DNA from: Mycobacterium sp. AT1
GTDB lineage: Bacteria; Actinomycetota; Actinomycetes; Mycobacteriales; Mycobacteriaceae
Length of the DNA stretch: 64,000 nt
Direction: 5' to 3'
Assembly: GCF_002043095.1 (NCBI RefSeq)
Contig: NZ_MVOC01000014.1
Location: 36,000 to 99,999 of the forward strand
Shown: positions 8,773 to 18,054 of the stretch, piece by piece
Position numbering within the stretch: position 1 is the first letter of the stretch
How the letters are laid out: the number at the start of each line of letters is the position of its first letter
Made by a program: the position numbers and the translations under genes
The notes under the pieces: generated by a model
The model's input: only the letters and a program-made list of their open reading frames with translations
Told to the model about the DNA's origin: nothing
The model's database searches: none

Positions 8773-9861
8773 ATGCGCGTTCTGTGGCTTAGCCCGTGGC
8801 TGCGTCCGCTTGCACGGGCCAACGTCGAGGGTCTTCGTGCGCTCGGCGTCGAGGTGATGTTGATAACCGCACCGCTCCATCCAGAATCCGACGCGCTGCG
8901 TGAGTACGAAATCGAGTTGCTCGGTCGTCCGCTGCCCCACAAGGGGTGGCTCCCGTTTATCGCGGCGTACGGGCTTGCCAAGCGTTTTCAGCCGGACGTC
9001 GTCGTGACCGAATTTCTTCGCGATGTCCGTTGGCGTGCTTTTGGGTCTCTTGCGCCGCGTGTCCGCCTCGTTCACGATGCGCGGCCACACGACCCTACGG
9101 AGGTGCTCCCGTGGTGGACTCGGATGTTCTTCGATCGGTGGGACGCTACGGCGGATGCAACCGTGGTCTTCAGCAAGTACGTGTCGGACGCTATTCGCGC
9201 TGGGGGAGACCTCCGGCAGCCACTGTACGAGGCCCCGCTCACCAGTGACCTTGACGCTGTATCGGTCCCTTCGTTCGTAGCCGCTGCAGAGCGGAAGAAC
9301 TTCGTGATGGTCGGCAGGCAAAAACCGTACAAGAATCACGACGTCGTGTTCGCGGCCTGGGAAGCGCACATAGCGGGGCCGTTCTGGCGTGGGGATGAAT
9401 TAGTGCTGTTGGGCGACGGGGTGATCTCCCGGACACTGCCGAATCATGCACGTTGGCAGCGGGGTTCATATCGCTACCGGCAAATAGTGCCTGAGCTCGC
9501 TGCGTACAAGGGGTCGATCGTGCACAGCCGCGCCGCCTCGCAAAGCGGGGTTCAAGTGTTGTCGATGCAGCTGGGCGTACCAACCCTTGTGTCGACCGCC
9601 GGCGCCCTACCCGAATACCAGCCACACGGTCTCAGTGTCACGGGCATCGACGACGTTGAAGCTCTAGCGAGCGCTATCGACGCCCTCGCAGATCCGTCTG
9701 AGGTCGTTAGGCAGGCAAAGGCGGCCAAGGCGCATTACCAGACCTACTTCGCTGCCGAGATTGCGGCCGGGCGATTGCTCGAGATCTTCACCGACATCGT
9801 GCGCGGCGATCAGGCCGCCACTGTGGACCGCCCGGGCAATGGTTTAGGCAAGCGCGGGTGA
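8773..9861 (+). CDS. Glycosyltransferase family 4
   Basis: A 362-residue GT-B enzyme starting MRVLWLSPWLRPLARANVEG. The first domain is a Rossmann-like glycosyltransferase fold. The second begins NFVMVGRQKPYKNHDVVFAAW and contains SGVQVLSMQLGVPTLVSTAGALPEY, the GT4-type donor-binding region. The canonical E-x7-E is weak, with Gln-Ser at the usual acidic position. It is predicted to add one sugar of the repeat unit at the cytoplasmic face. Its last codons overlap the GTG start of the next glycosyltransferase by 4 bases (GTGA), so both are made together. Confidence 0.85.
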   Translation: MRVLWLSPWLRPLARANVEGLRALGVEVMLITAPLHPESDALREYEIELLGRPLPHKGWLPFIAAYGLAKRFQPDVVVTEFLRDVRWRAFGSLAPRVRLVHDARPHDPTEVLPWWTRMFFDRWDATADATVVFSKYVSDAIRAGGDLRQPLYEAPLTSDLDAVSVPSFVAAAERKNFVMVGRQKPYKNHDVVFAAWEAHIAGPFWRGDELVLLGDGVISRTLPNHARWQRGSYRYRQIVPELAAYKGSIVHSRAASQSGVQVLSMQLGVPTLVSTAGALPEYQPHGLSVTGIDDVEALASAIDALADPSEVVRQAKAAKAHYQTYFAAEIAAGRLLEIFTDIVRGDQAATVDRPGNGLGKRG

Positions 9862-11108
9862 GGTTACGGCGAAATGGCACTTTGGGCCGAAAGCGGAGCG
9901 ATCCTGTGCCCAACGGTCAACGGGCACTTTGGGTTTCGTCAAGCCTTGAAACGTACGGCGGTATTGCGACCTTTGTACGGAATATGAGTGAGACTCCGCT
10001 TTGGCTCGAATGGCAGGTTCGCCACGTGGCGACCCATTGCGACGGAACGAAACTGGCCCGGATCAAGATCTTCGCGTCCGGGCTCGCGAGCTTTGTCGTC
10101 GAAATAATCCTTCGTCGGCCAGACGTTGTCCACCTGCATACCTCGGAACGCGGAAGCTTCGTGCGCAAGGGGATTCTGATCTGGGTGTCCGCTGCTTTCC
10201 GGCTGCCGGTGGTGCTCCACATGCATGGTGGGGAGTTCCACGAGTATTTCGAGAACGCGGCCCCATCCGTTCAGCGGGCTATCCGGGCAACGCTTGTCCG
10301 CGCTGATGTTGTCGTAGCCCTCGGTGACGTCTGGGCCAAGCGGTTGCGAGATGCCGCTCCCGGCGCACGGGTTGAAGTGATGCCGAACGCGATTCGGTCA
10401 CAAGATGCCGTCGACCAAGAGTGTCCCGGTGTGGTGCAAGTGGTGTTTCTAGGCGAGCTGTGTGACCGAAAGGGAACATCGGTCCTGATCGACGCTTGGA
10501 GCATGATGCTTGCTGGCAACGATGTCGTGTCGACGAAGCTGACCATCGCGGGGTGGGGCGAGATCGATCGCGCTCGCGAACAGATTCGACGGCTCGGCGT
10601 GGAGGATTCCATAAGCTTGGCGGGCTGGTTGTCTTCAGCGGAGGTCGCGCAGTTGCTGGCACACTCCCACGTACTCGTACTGCCATCGATCAATGAAGGT
10701 CAGCCGATGGCAATACTCGAAGCAATGGCGCGCGGAATATGTGTTGTGTCAACGACTGCCGGCGGCATACCGGAGATGGTGGGCGACGGTGACGGGGTCT
10801 TGGTGACCCCCGGCAGCGCACGCGAGTTGGCCGACGCGCTTGAGTTAGTCGTCTCCGACGACGCTGCGCGGCGGCGATTTGGTGAACAGGGACGCCGGAG
10901 GGCAAGGGAAGAATTTGACGTCGGAGTGATATCGCGTCGATTCGACGATATGTATCGCAGTGTCGTCGGGGCCGATGAACCGCTTGATGGGCTGGGGACG
11001 GCTATCCTGCGAACTCCAGGGGATGCGCGCCCCGGACGCCGACCTCGACGGCGAAAACTGCGCCGGCGTCTGGCTCCCGATCGTCAGGCAGACCCTGGCG
11101 CGAAGTAG
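9858..11108 (+). CDS. Glycosyltransferase family 4 (second of coupled pair)
   Basis: A 416-residue GT-B enzyme. The N-terminal domain has ETYGGIATFVRNM (acceptor loop) and VVHLHTSERGSFVRKG. The C-terminal domain has VVFLGELCDRKGTSVLIDAW and PSINEGQPMAILEAMARG, a clean E-x7-E nucleotide-sugar site. The GTG at 9858 overlaps the previous gene's stop; an in-frame GTG at 9906 nearer the domain start is a less likely alternative. The last 107 bases overlap the convergent SMP-30-like gene, and the C-terminal 40 residues are strongly basic and low-complexity, so the protein end may not be functionally constrained. Confidence 0.88.
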   Translation: MRLRRNGTLGRKRSDPVPNGQRALWVSSSLETYGGIATFVRNMSETPLWLEWQVRHVATHCDGTKLARIKIFASGLASFVVEIILRRPDVVHLHTSERGSFVRKGILIWVSAAFRLPVVLHMHGGEFHEYFENAAPSVQRAIRATLVRADVVVALGDVWAKRLRDAAPGARVEVMPNAIRSQDAVDQECPGVVQVVFLGELCDRKGTSVLIDAWSMMLAGNDVVSTKLTIAGWGEIDRAREQIRRLGVEDSISLAGWLSSAEVAQLLAHSHVLVLPSINEGQPMAILEAMARGICVVSTTAGGIPEMVGDGDGVLVTPGSARELADALELVVSDDAARRRFGEQGRRRAREEFDVGVISRRFDDMYRSVVGADEPLDGLGTAILRTPGDARPGRRPRRRKLRRRLAPDRQADPGAK

Positions 11109-11883
11109 TCACAAATAGCACGGTGCGATCTGCGCCGCCGAATGTGCACGAACTCGTCTGAGTGACACCGGGGACGCTAATCGTGTCAACCAATCGTCCG
11201 GAGGTGTCGTAGTGGTTGACCGCGCCTGCACCCCAGAGCGCGACCCAAAGGCCGCCCTCTTCGTCAATCGCCATGCCATCAGGAAGGCCTGGCGTATCAG
11301 TAATTTCGATGTGCGGCCGACGGTTCGACCACGCTCCGTTATCGTCGACGTCGAAGGCATCTACGCGCCTCGTCGGAGTATCGATGTAGAACACACGAGT
11401 TCCATCCGCGCTCCATTGGAGTCCGTTCGAAATCGTCACGGGGCTGAGGATTTGAGCGACTTCTCCGTCGGGCGTGACGCGGTATACGGCTCCCTTGTCT
11501 GAATCGCCGTCGTAGTTCATCGTTCCGATTACGAAGCTCCCGAGTGGGTCGCATCCTCCGTCGTTGGTTCGTACGGTCGGGTCGAGCACGACCCGAGCAA
11601 GAGGCTCGAACGTGGCCAGCTCTGAATCTGCGAGGACGAGCCCATGTTCAGTGGCGAGGACGAACCCAGGCCCTGAGCGATGTCTGATGACCGTTGCGGC
11701 TTTGCTTGGAACCGGGTAGCGACGAACTCCGCCCTCTGTGTCGATTGCGACGACGGAAGCTGCCAGAACATCCATGCAAAGGAGTCGCCCGCCGCGGGAA
11801 TCCCAAAAAGGGCCTTCGCCGTGGTTGGCGAATGAACGAGTGAACCGTTCGGCGCCACGCACTGGTGGTCGACTGGAGCTCAT
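11002..11883 (-). CDS. SMP-30/gluconolactonase-like beta-propeller protein
   Basis: A 293-residue SMP-30/gluconolactonase/LRE family protein. It keeps the family metal and active-site stretches: GEGPFWD (Glu), TNDGGCDPLGSFVIGTMNY, SNGLQWSADGTRVFYIDT (Asn) and LPDGMAIDEEGGLWVALW (Asp). These enzymes hydrolyse sugar lactones with a divalent metal. I start it at the ATG at 11883 because family similarity begins just after it; the frame stays open another 46 codons with no similarity. It runs against the glycosyltransferase operon and its 3' end overlaps it by about 107 bases. In this locus it could open an aldonolactone made by one of the dehydrogenases. Confidence 0.85.
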   Translation of the reverse strand: MSSSRPPVRGAERFTRSFANHGEGPFWDSRGGRLLCMDVLAASVVAIDTEGGVRRYPVPSKAATVIRHRSGPGFVLATEHGLVLADSELATFEPLARVVLDPTVRTNDGGCDPLGSFVIGTMNYDGDSDKGAVYRVTPDGEVAQILSPVTISNGLQWSADGTRVFYIDTPTRRVDAFDVDDNGAWSNRRPHIEITDTPGLPDGMAIDEEGGLWVALWGAGAVNHYDTSGRLVDTISVPGVTQTSSCTFGGADRTVLFVTTSRQGLPDDREPDAGAVFAVEVGVRGAHPLEFAG

Positions 11884-12164
11884 TGGCGGAATAGTAGCCT
11901 TGGCGGGCGCTGATGACTTCGCATGGCGGTCGCTGTTTTCGGTTCGAGTTCTGATTTCGGCGGAGAACCTGAGCAAGAACCTAATTTGTACCGGCGCCGA
12001 CAAGCGACCCAACTGTCCCATTGACGGGAAGCTGTCGGCACACCGCGGCGAACTGTGATGCTGCGATGGGCATGTTAGATTTTTCGTGTGCCTTCGCTAG
12101 GAACCGCCAATATTGTCGCATTGACATCAGGTTCGTTCTCATCGCTGCCAAAGGCTTTGAGCCG

Positions 12165-13358
12165 ATGACAGGGTATTCCTTTTCGAGGAAGGTGCGTCTG
12201 AAGCGTGCGTTGAGACGCTACTTCAATCTGGTCGCCGGCTTACTTCGAACACCAATTCGTCGACCAATGGCCACGATTGTCTCGGGCGCGGCTTCGGTGG
12301 AGAAGGCTCAGGAGGTAGAGGCAAGGCTGCGATTCCTATTCGAGCATCTCGAAAGCGACCTTGATATTCGAACGGTCCGGCGGGCGTCTTGGACGTCATA
12401 CATCCGGGATGCCGCGGTAGTTGCCGCCGACAGCTCAGCAGTCCATGGTTTTGCGTTGCGGCACCTGGAATGGGTAGCCGATCTCGACTACGACACGAAT
12501 CTGGCTGACGGCTGGTCGTTGATGGAGCTCGGAGTTGCGATGTCGCCCCGTCGCACCTCCCGCGCGCGAATAGCGGTCGCGGGTAAACGATTTCGAGAGC
12601 ATATCCGAAAGCTTGAGACGAATGAACCTCGGCCGGCATATATCTTTGGTACTGGCCCGTCGTTGCATCTTGCTCTCAATCGTTCCTTTGCAGACGGAGT
12701 TACCATCGTGTGCAACACGATCGTGCGAGATCCAGAACTATGGCGGCACTTGGCGCCTGCATTTCTCGGCGCAGGCGATGCTATTTATCATTTTGGTGAC
12801 AATCCGCATGCCAGAGCTTTCCGTGCTGACGCATTGAGCCGACTTCAGGAGTCGGAGGGTCGTACATTATTCGTTTATCCGGCCCAGTTCGATGTGATCG
12901 TGCAGTCCGAGTTCCGTGCTGTCGAGTCGCTCTTAGTGCCCGTCCCGTGGGGTGAACATACAAACATTGCAGTCGACCTCAATGACCAATTTTTTCTTCC
13001 CGACGTCGAGAATGTATTGGCGAATCTTCTACTGCCTCTGGGCTGTTCACTAAGCCGCGATGTCCGGATGTGGGGGTTCGATGGACGAGGGCCGAGTGAC
13101 AGCGGCTTCTGGGCGAATTCCGATCGGCATGCTTATCCCGAACTCATGCAGTCCATACGGGATGCGCATCCTGCGTTTTTTGCCAATAAGACGCCGAAGG
13201 GCAACGAAACTAAGTATGTCAACCAAGTCCACGGGGATTTGTTGGACGAGCGGATGGCGGAAGCCGAGCGGCGCGGCTTCCGGTTTGAAATGCTCCACCC
13301 ATCGTGGACACCGACGCTACAAAAGAGGTACCGCGAGGAGTCCTCGGACCAGCTTTGA
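12165..13358 (+). CDS. DUF115/GT42-like protein with GTGPSL motif
   Basis: A protein of about 397 residues. After an N-terminal helical region, the core reads PAYIFGTGPSLHLAL, followed by a VCNTIVRDPELW segment and later DVRMWGFDGRGPSDSGFWAN. The G-x-GPSL loop followed by an Asn-containing strand is shared by the DUF115/MptE-like proteins and by GT42 sialyltransferases (Cst-I/II), both using CMP- or pyrophosphate-type donors. In a locus that also encodes a CMP-sugar synthetase, a role as transferase of a CMP-activated acidic sugar is attractive, but it is inference from one motif and context. The start is uncertain: ATG 12165 precedes a basic helix; ATG 12066 or an upstream start at 12021 are open in frame. 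Confidence 0.6.
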   Translation: MTGYSFSRKVRLKRALRRYFNLVAGLLRTPIRRPMATIVSGAASVEKAQEVEARLRFLFEHLESDLDIRTVRRASWTSYIRDAAVVAADSSAVHGFALRHLEWVADLDYDTNLADGWSLMELGVAMSPRRTSRARIAVAGKRFREHIRKLETNEPRPAYIFGTGPSLHLALNRSFADGVTIVCNTIVRDPELWRHLAPAFLGAGDAIYHFGDNPHARAFRADALSRLQESEGRTLFVYPAQFDVIVQSEFRAVESLLVPVPWGEHTNIAVDLNDQFFLPDVENVLANLLLPLGCSLSRDVRMWGFDGRGPSDSGFWANSDRHAYPELMQSIRDAHPAFFANKTPKGNETKYVNQVHGDLLDERMAEAERRGFRFEMLHPSWTPTLQKRYREESSDQL

Positions 13359-13501
13359 TGGCACGAGCACCTCTAGTGGAAGGCTGTGGTCTAAGAAAGT
13401 GTGGGCCGTGCATCGGTCGGCCCGTGCACCGGGGTTTCGGTTGTCGGGCCCAGTGCGCGGATAGGTAGACTGCGACATGTTCGTATTCTCAAGGGGGGCA
13501 A

Positions 13502-14257
13502 ATGAGATCGATTCAGGAGACTGCAGCACGCGTTAAGTCGGGCCTCATCAAGCGTCGATTGCCCTATGTGGTGACGCTGAGGGATTTCGAGACGGACGGC
13601 GTGCGGTTTGAGATCACGAACCTCGTCGAGCATCACAGAGTTGTCGACCATGGCGGCGAGACGGTCTATACGGCCGCGATGCTTGAGAACCTTCGCGAAG
13701 ACGATGTTCTCTTCGACGTCGGCGCCAACGTGGGCATGGTGACGCTCCACGCGGCAAAGATTTGCCGCACAGTGGCTTTCGAGCCTGACCCCTCATTCCG
13801 GCATCGGCTTGAAGTAAACGGCGCGCTGAACGCTGATCGGACGTTCACCCTCGAACCAACTGCGGTGAGCGACGCGGATGGCACCGTGGTTCTCTACACA
13901 GACGGTGACGATGGGAACAGTCCGAGCCTGGTCCATCAGCGTGGAGAAGGCGGCAGCGTTTCGGTTGTCGCGCGGTCTCTTGACAGCCTTGTTTCAGAAG
14001 CCCGTCTTCCTCGGCCAACCGTGATCAAGCTGGATATTGAAGGCGCGGAGATATTGGCTCTGCGTGGGGCTGTTGAGCTACTGACCGGCCCGGAAAAGCC
14101 CCGAGCGTTGTTCATCGAGGTACACGACTCATTCTTGCCTGGGTTCGGGTCGTCCGCCGAAGAGGTGAACGCGTTGCTGCACCAGTTCGGATATACAACT
14201 GAAGCCTATCGAGCTCAGCGCGCGGATCAGACCCATCTCATATTGCAGGCTTCATAG
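13502..14257 (+). CDS. FkbM family methyltransferase
   Basis: A 251-residue SAM-dependent methyltransferase of the FkbM type. It shows FDVGANVGMVTLHAAK (motif I, about residues 70-85), VAFEPDP with the ribose-binding acidic residue, VIKLDIEGAEILALRGA and ALFIEVHD, all hallmarks of the family. FkbM enzymes O-methylate sugars or polyketide hydroxyls and are common in polysaccharide loci. An AAGGGGGG ribosome-binding site lies directly before the ATG at 13502. It is the last plus-strand gene before the block of minus-strand export genes. Confidence 0.9.
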   Translation: MRSIQETAARVKSGLIKRRLPYVVTLRDFETDGVRFEITNLVEHHRVVDHGGETVYTAAMLENLREDDVLFDVGANVGMVTLHAAKICRTVAFEPDPSFRHRLEVNGALNADRTFTLEPTAVSDADGTVVLYTDGDDGNSPSLVHQRGEGGSVSVVARSLDSLVSEARLPRPTVIKLDIEGAEILALRGAVELLTGPEKPRALFIEVHDSFLPGFGSSAEEVNALLHQFGYTTEAYRAQRADQTHLILQAS

Positions 14258-14290
14258 GTGCCTGAGGATGCCGCAGCGCGCGGTTGGTAG

Positions 14291-15688
14291 TCAGACGATT
14301 TCCTTGCTGACATCAGGTGGTGGCGGGCTTGATGCAGATGATAATCCTGTGGTATTTGGTTCTGCGAACTCAAGTTCACGCACCGTTTCGGGGAGTTCAT
14401 CTGGCGGAGACTGACAGGCCACGCCGATCAGCACCACGAGCAGCCAAAAACTATCCTGCGAACTTCCCGGCGCGATCGTCACCTGAGTCATCGAATTGAG
14501 CAGCAGGGTAACCATGGCCACAATGGCGGCTAATCCGGCCGCACCCCAACGCGTTCTATAGCGCGACAATCGGATAGTTGCCCAAAGGATGGCGACCGTG
14601 AGCAACAGCCATCCGACAATTCCGCCGTCGAACAATTGTTGAAGAAATGAATTGTGCATGGACGCCAGTTCCGGGTGTCGAACTGTCGAGGAGAGCGCCT
14701 GTGCGTACGACATTGAGGCGCCAGAACGGTATTGCCCCTGTTGGCCAAAGCCGAACAGCCAATTGAATTCGCTGTCGACCCAGTTCATCCAGTATTCAGT
14801 CGATTTTCGCCAAATGATGGAACGGTTGTTCAGCGTGCCAACGTCGGCGGCACGGGTGGTGCGCTCCGGCGCGATGAAGGACAGGAACGCGAGGAGGGCA
14901 GGTTGCACCAATGCGACTAAGGCTGGCAGAACAAGAGCCGATATTGATGCAAAGACCGTCACTACAATTCCCACCCATCGGGCGATGAAGGGAAAGAAGA
15001 TGACGGCGACTGGCAGGGCGACGGCGGCGAAGAGCGCGGTTCTGTTCCCACCTTGAACTATGACGGCAAATGCAGCGGCAAGACCCGCGAGGCGAAGTGA
15101 GCGGCGTGTCCAACCCCGCTGGAATATCAAAAAGGCCGTTGCGCCAATGTAGACAGACGCAATGGTTGGTGCGATTTCTAGCGAAGGCGAGAATGGAAAT
15201 AGAATCCGGAGAGTGCCGCCAGAGTCTCTGATATCGCCAATGCGATCTGCCGCGCCGGGAGAGCGCAATCCTGCTGCATAGCTTATTACGTTCAGCGCAA
15301 GGTAGATTCCGGCGCCATCCACAAGCGACGCAATGATCGCGCCGGCGTTGATCGTCATCACTAGGCGGACAACGAGTGCGACTAACAGCAAGAAGAATAG
15401 GAGGTCACCCTTCGGCTCTGGTCGCGTGAGAACCAGTAGCGTGGATCCAATCAGAAGAAGGAATGGGCCAGCTTGTATCGTGCGAGTTAGATCGGATTTC
15501 CGTGCGTAGGCAGCAAAACCGAGTAAACCCAACGCGAGCAGAGCGGCGGTTGTGCTGAAGGTGCGGATCGCGAACACTGTAGGCAGGAGAAGGACGATCC
15601 AGTCGACGGGTTCCGCGCTTGTTAACAGCCCCTCGCGCGATCTGGCGAAGCGTGTCGCGACCGCGTCCGTTTTTGACAATTCCCCCAC
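14291..15688 (-). CDS. O-antigen ligase/Wzy-type polymerase, polytopic membrane protein
   Basis: A 465-residue protein with about ten to eleven hydrophobic segments (for example PVDWIVLLLPTVFAIRTF, GILLFFLL-type stretches and GWLLLTVAILWATIRL). It has a large extracytoplasmic loop containing the family-typical ASMHNSFLQQLFDGGIVG, the Wzy_C signature with the conserved His-Asn. It would polymerise lipid-linked repeat units outside the membrane or transfer the chain to an acceptor. The next gene downstream on the other strand is FkbM; upstream on the same strand is the flippase. Together they form a Wzx/Wzy-type export system. Confidence 0.85.
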   Translation of the reverse strand: MGELSKTDAVATRFARSREGLLTSAEPVDWIVLLLPTVFAIRTFSTTAALLALGLLGFAAYARKSDLTRTIQAGPFLLLIGSTLLVLTRPEPKGDLLFFLLLVALVVRLVMTINAGAIIASLVDGAGIYLALNVISYAAGLRSPGAADRIGDIRDSGGTLRILFPFSPSLEIAPTIASVYIGATAFLIFQRGWTRRSLRLAGLAAAFAVIVQGGNRTALFAAVALPVAVIFFPFIARWVGIVVTVFASISALVLPALVALVQPALLAFLSFIAPERTTRAADVGTLNNRSIIWRKSTEYWMNWVDSEFNWLFGFGQQGQYRSGASMSYAQALSSTVRHPELASMHNSFLQQLFDGGIVGWLLLTVAILWATIRLSRYRTRWGAAGLAAIVAMVTLLLNSMTQVTIAPGSSQDSFWLLVVLIGVACQSPPDELPETVRELEFAEPNTTGLSSASSPPPPDVSKEIV

Positions 15689-15783
15689 CTCGGCTTAAAC
15701 GAGAACCCCGACCCGCCAAACGCGTCGCGGGATTCTAAGAAATGCTACTGGAAGCGACACGCGGTGGCGCCAGATGCAGCGCC

Positions 15784-17268
15784 TCATTGTGTTGGCCGAG
15801 CCGGGTTGCGCGATCCGGGTCGCGCAACCAAGAGCGCAGTGCCGGTCAGGACGGCGAGGCAAACTCCGGCGAAAGCACGGCTCAGCCACGAACCCACGGG
15901 GAGGGACAGCGCCGCGACGGTGCAACTCAGAGCCATCGCACCGAGCACAAGTTCAGGCCAGCGCACGGCCCATGCGCGCCATGCAATTTCGAGCTTGGTG
16001 AATCGCGTCAGCATGATTGCTACTGCTGCCATGGCGACGTAACCAACCGTAGTTGCATACGCGACTCCGGTCGCGCCAAATTCTCGACCGAATACAAATA
16101 TAGAACCCAATATTATGACCGCGCCCGTTCCAGTTGCGAATGCGCTGTACTTCGGTAGTCCGGCCGTCAATACGAGATAGTTGATCGCAATCGGGTATAG
16201 CCCATATGCAACTTGACCTATCAAAAGGATGCCCGTCAGGGCAAACGCCGGCCAGTATGAAGAAGCGAAGATCCATTGTCCGAAGATTGCCAGAGCCGCA
16301 CCTACAGCAGCCGGTACTGTGATTGCAACTAGGATCTGCCACCTCACAACGGCATAGGTGTGGTGAGTAGGGGCGGGAAAGGCCTCACGCGAGTAATTTG
16401 GTTGCACTGCGCGATTAATCTCAGTTACTACGAGCGTAACGGTCGACGCCATGTTCAAGCCGAGCGAGAGTAAACCGACTTGCGTCAATGACGCAACCGT
16501 GGCTAAAGCGGGTCGACTCAAAGATGTAATTGCCCAGTACGACGCCTTATGTGGGATGAGGGGTATGGCGAACTTGGCAACGGTGACAATGTCCGCTTTG
16601 GTCAAGCGTGCGCGCGGAGGGCGAACGAGCGCCATGGCTAGTAGTGCCGAGATCACCGCGGTGATCAGATCGGAGATCACCCAGCCTAGAACCCCCAATT
16701 TCCAGACGACTAGCAGCATCAACTTGGACGTCGTGAGAACGATGATCGACGTACCGGCTAGACAAACGAATCTGGGCAAATCCCTGCGGGACTGCACCAT
16801 GGGAAGCGCAAATACTGTCATCGCCGACTGGAAACCAATTGCGAGTATTTCGATAGCCCATAGAGAGCCTGAAACGCCGAGGAAGTCTGAGACGAAGGTT
16901 GCAAACAATAGAGCCACCACCGCCGCCGCTACAGGCAGCAGGATGTAGCAATACAATCCTATAGAGCGCAGGAGTCGAGGTGCGTCCTCGCCGCCTCTTG
17001 GAACCGTTCTAAAGACCAACGCGTCGAGTGGCTGTGCTAGCAGAGCCACCAAGAGAACGGCCGCCGCAGTGAGCATAGAGGCGGCACCATATTCGGCCGG
17101 CGACATAACGTGTGAAATGAACGGCAGGATTAGCAGCGAGATCCCACGCTGCAAACCTGCAAGCAGGAGATAGGTCAGGGCGGCGCTGCCGGTCGACCCG
17201 ACCCGTTCCTGGCCTTGCGATCGCTTGGACGAGGGCCGCCGCTTGGCGACGCTCCTGTGGCGGGACAT
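15784..17268 (-). CDS. Wzx-type polysaccharide flippase (MOP superfamily)
   Basis: A protein of 494 residues with about 12-14 membrane segments, starting with a Lys/Arg-rich tail and then LTYLLLAGLQRGISLLILPF and ISHVMSPAEYGAASML, which is the usual N-terminus of Polysacc_synt/Wzx proteins (membrane helix 1 followed by L-x-x-x-E-Y-G). It is predicted to flip undecaprenyl- or decaprenyl-linked oligosaccharide to the outer face. I use the ATG at 17268; in-frame GTG 17271 and TTG 17274 directly precede it. Its stop lies 95 bases before the polymerase start, so both are likely one operon. Confidence 0.87.
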   Translation of the reverse strand: MSRHRSVAKRRPSSKRSQGQERVGSTGSAALTYLLLAGLQRGISLLILPFISHVMSPAEYGAASMLTAAAVLLVALLAQPLDALVFRTVPRGGEDAPRLLRSIGLYCYILLPVAAAVVALLFATFVSDFLGVSGSLWAIEILAIGFQSAMTVFALPMVQSRRDLPRFVCLAGTSIIVLTTSKLMLLVVWKLGVLGWVISDLITAVISALLAMALVRPPRARLTKADIVTVAKFAIPLIPHKASYWAITSLSRPALATVASLTQVGLLSLGLNMASTVTLVVTEINRAVQPNYSREAFPAPTHHTYAVVRWQILVAITVPAAVGAALAIFGQWIFASSYWPAFALTGILLIGQVAYGLYPIAINYLVLTAGLPKYSAFATGTGAVIILGSIFVFGREFGATGVAYATTVGYVAMAAVAIMLTRFTKLEIAWRAWAVRWPELVLGAMALSCTVAALSLPVGSWLSRAFAGVCLAVLTGTALLVARPGSRNPARPTQ

Positions 17269-17328
17269 CACCAACCCATCAGATATCGAACGAGACGCTA
17301 CTGATGGAGAGCCTGAGCCACGCTCTCG

Positions 17329-18054
17329 TCACTCGGAACCCAAACGGGCGGTGGCGCCTCCATCGACGACCAGAACGGAGCCAGTGATGAAACGGGCGTC
17401 GCCGCCGATCAAGAATGAGACGGCCCCAGCGATGTCGCTTGGGTTTCCTATGCGACGCAGGGCCGTTCGTTGCCGCAGAACTGCCTTTCGTGCCTCAGCC
17501 GATTCATCACCCCAGCGTGCAAACCCCTCGCGAAGCTTCGCCGTATCTATCGCCCCCGGAGAGACACCGTTGACCCGAATATCTGGGCCAAGGTCCATAG
17601 CGGCAGATCGAACCCATCCTTCCAACGCGGCCTTCGTCGTGGCGTAAGCCGTGACTCCGCCAGATGTTGCTCGGCCGTGGACGCTGCTGATGGCGACAAT
17701 CGATCCATCGTTGGCGGCGAGGTTCTCGCGAGTACCTGACGTGAGTGCGTCGACCGCAATGACGTTGACCCGCAGCGCATCGATCCACTCTTCAAGTGAT
17801 GTCTCGCCGGCCCTGCCGAGCGGTTGCACCGCGCCATTGTGGATGACGGCTTTTAGTTCGTAGTCCCTTGCCAATTCCTGGCCGAGCTTCACCAATTGGT
17901 CAGACTTCGAAAGGTCGAGTTGCACATCCACATCGGCCGCTGGCGCAGGGTTGCGGTCGATTCCGATTGCGACATAGCCGTCCAGCCGCATCCGTTCGCA
18001 CAAGGCTGCGCCAATTCCGCCCGCGGCTCCGGTAATGACTACGGCCCGGGTCAA
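17329..18054 (-). CDS. Short-chain dehydrogenase/reductase (SDR), PtmA-like position
   Basis: A 241-residue classical SDR: cofactor loop TGAAGGIG (residues 8-15), IHNGA in place of NNAG, catalytic Ser around 123-124 (AISSVHG), and Y137-x3-K141 (YATTK). The C-terminal part (VSPGAIDTAKLREG, GSVLVVDGG) is complete. The start codon overlaps the stop of the 2-hydroxyacid dehydrogenase by 4 bases (ATGA), making it the third gene of a coupled trio with a CMP-sugar synthetase. In Campylobacter legionaminate loci an SDR (PtmA) stands beside a CMP-Leg synthetase (PtmB), which is the nearest parallel I know; the actual substrate is unknown. Confidence 0.88.
   Translation of the reverse strand: MTRAVVITGAAGGIGAALCERMRLDGYVAIGIDRNPAPAADVDVQLDLSKSDQLVKLGQELARDYELKAVIHNGAVQPLGRAGETSLEEWIDALRVNVIAVDALTSGTRENLAANDGSIVAISSVHGRATSGGVTAYATTKAALEGWVRSAAMDLGPDIRVNGVSPGAIDTAKLREGFARWGDESAEARKAVLRQRTALRRIGNPSDIAGAVSFLIGGDARFITGSVLVVDGGATARLGSE

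Noticed and set aside
11884..12021. Upstream extension of the SMP-30-like protein
   Set aside because: The extra 46 residues have no similarity to the family and would overlap the regulatory region of the divergent gene.
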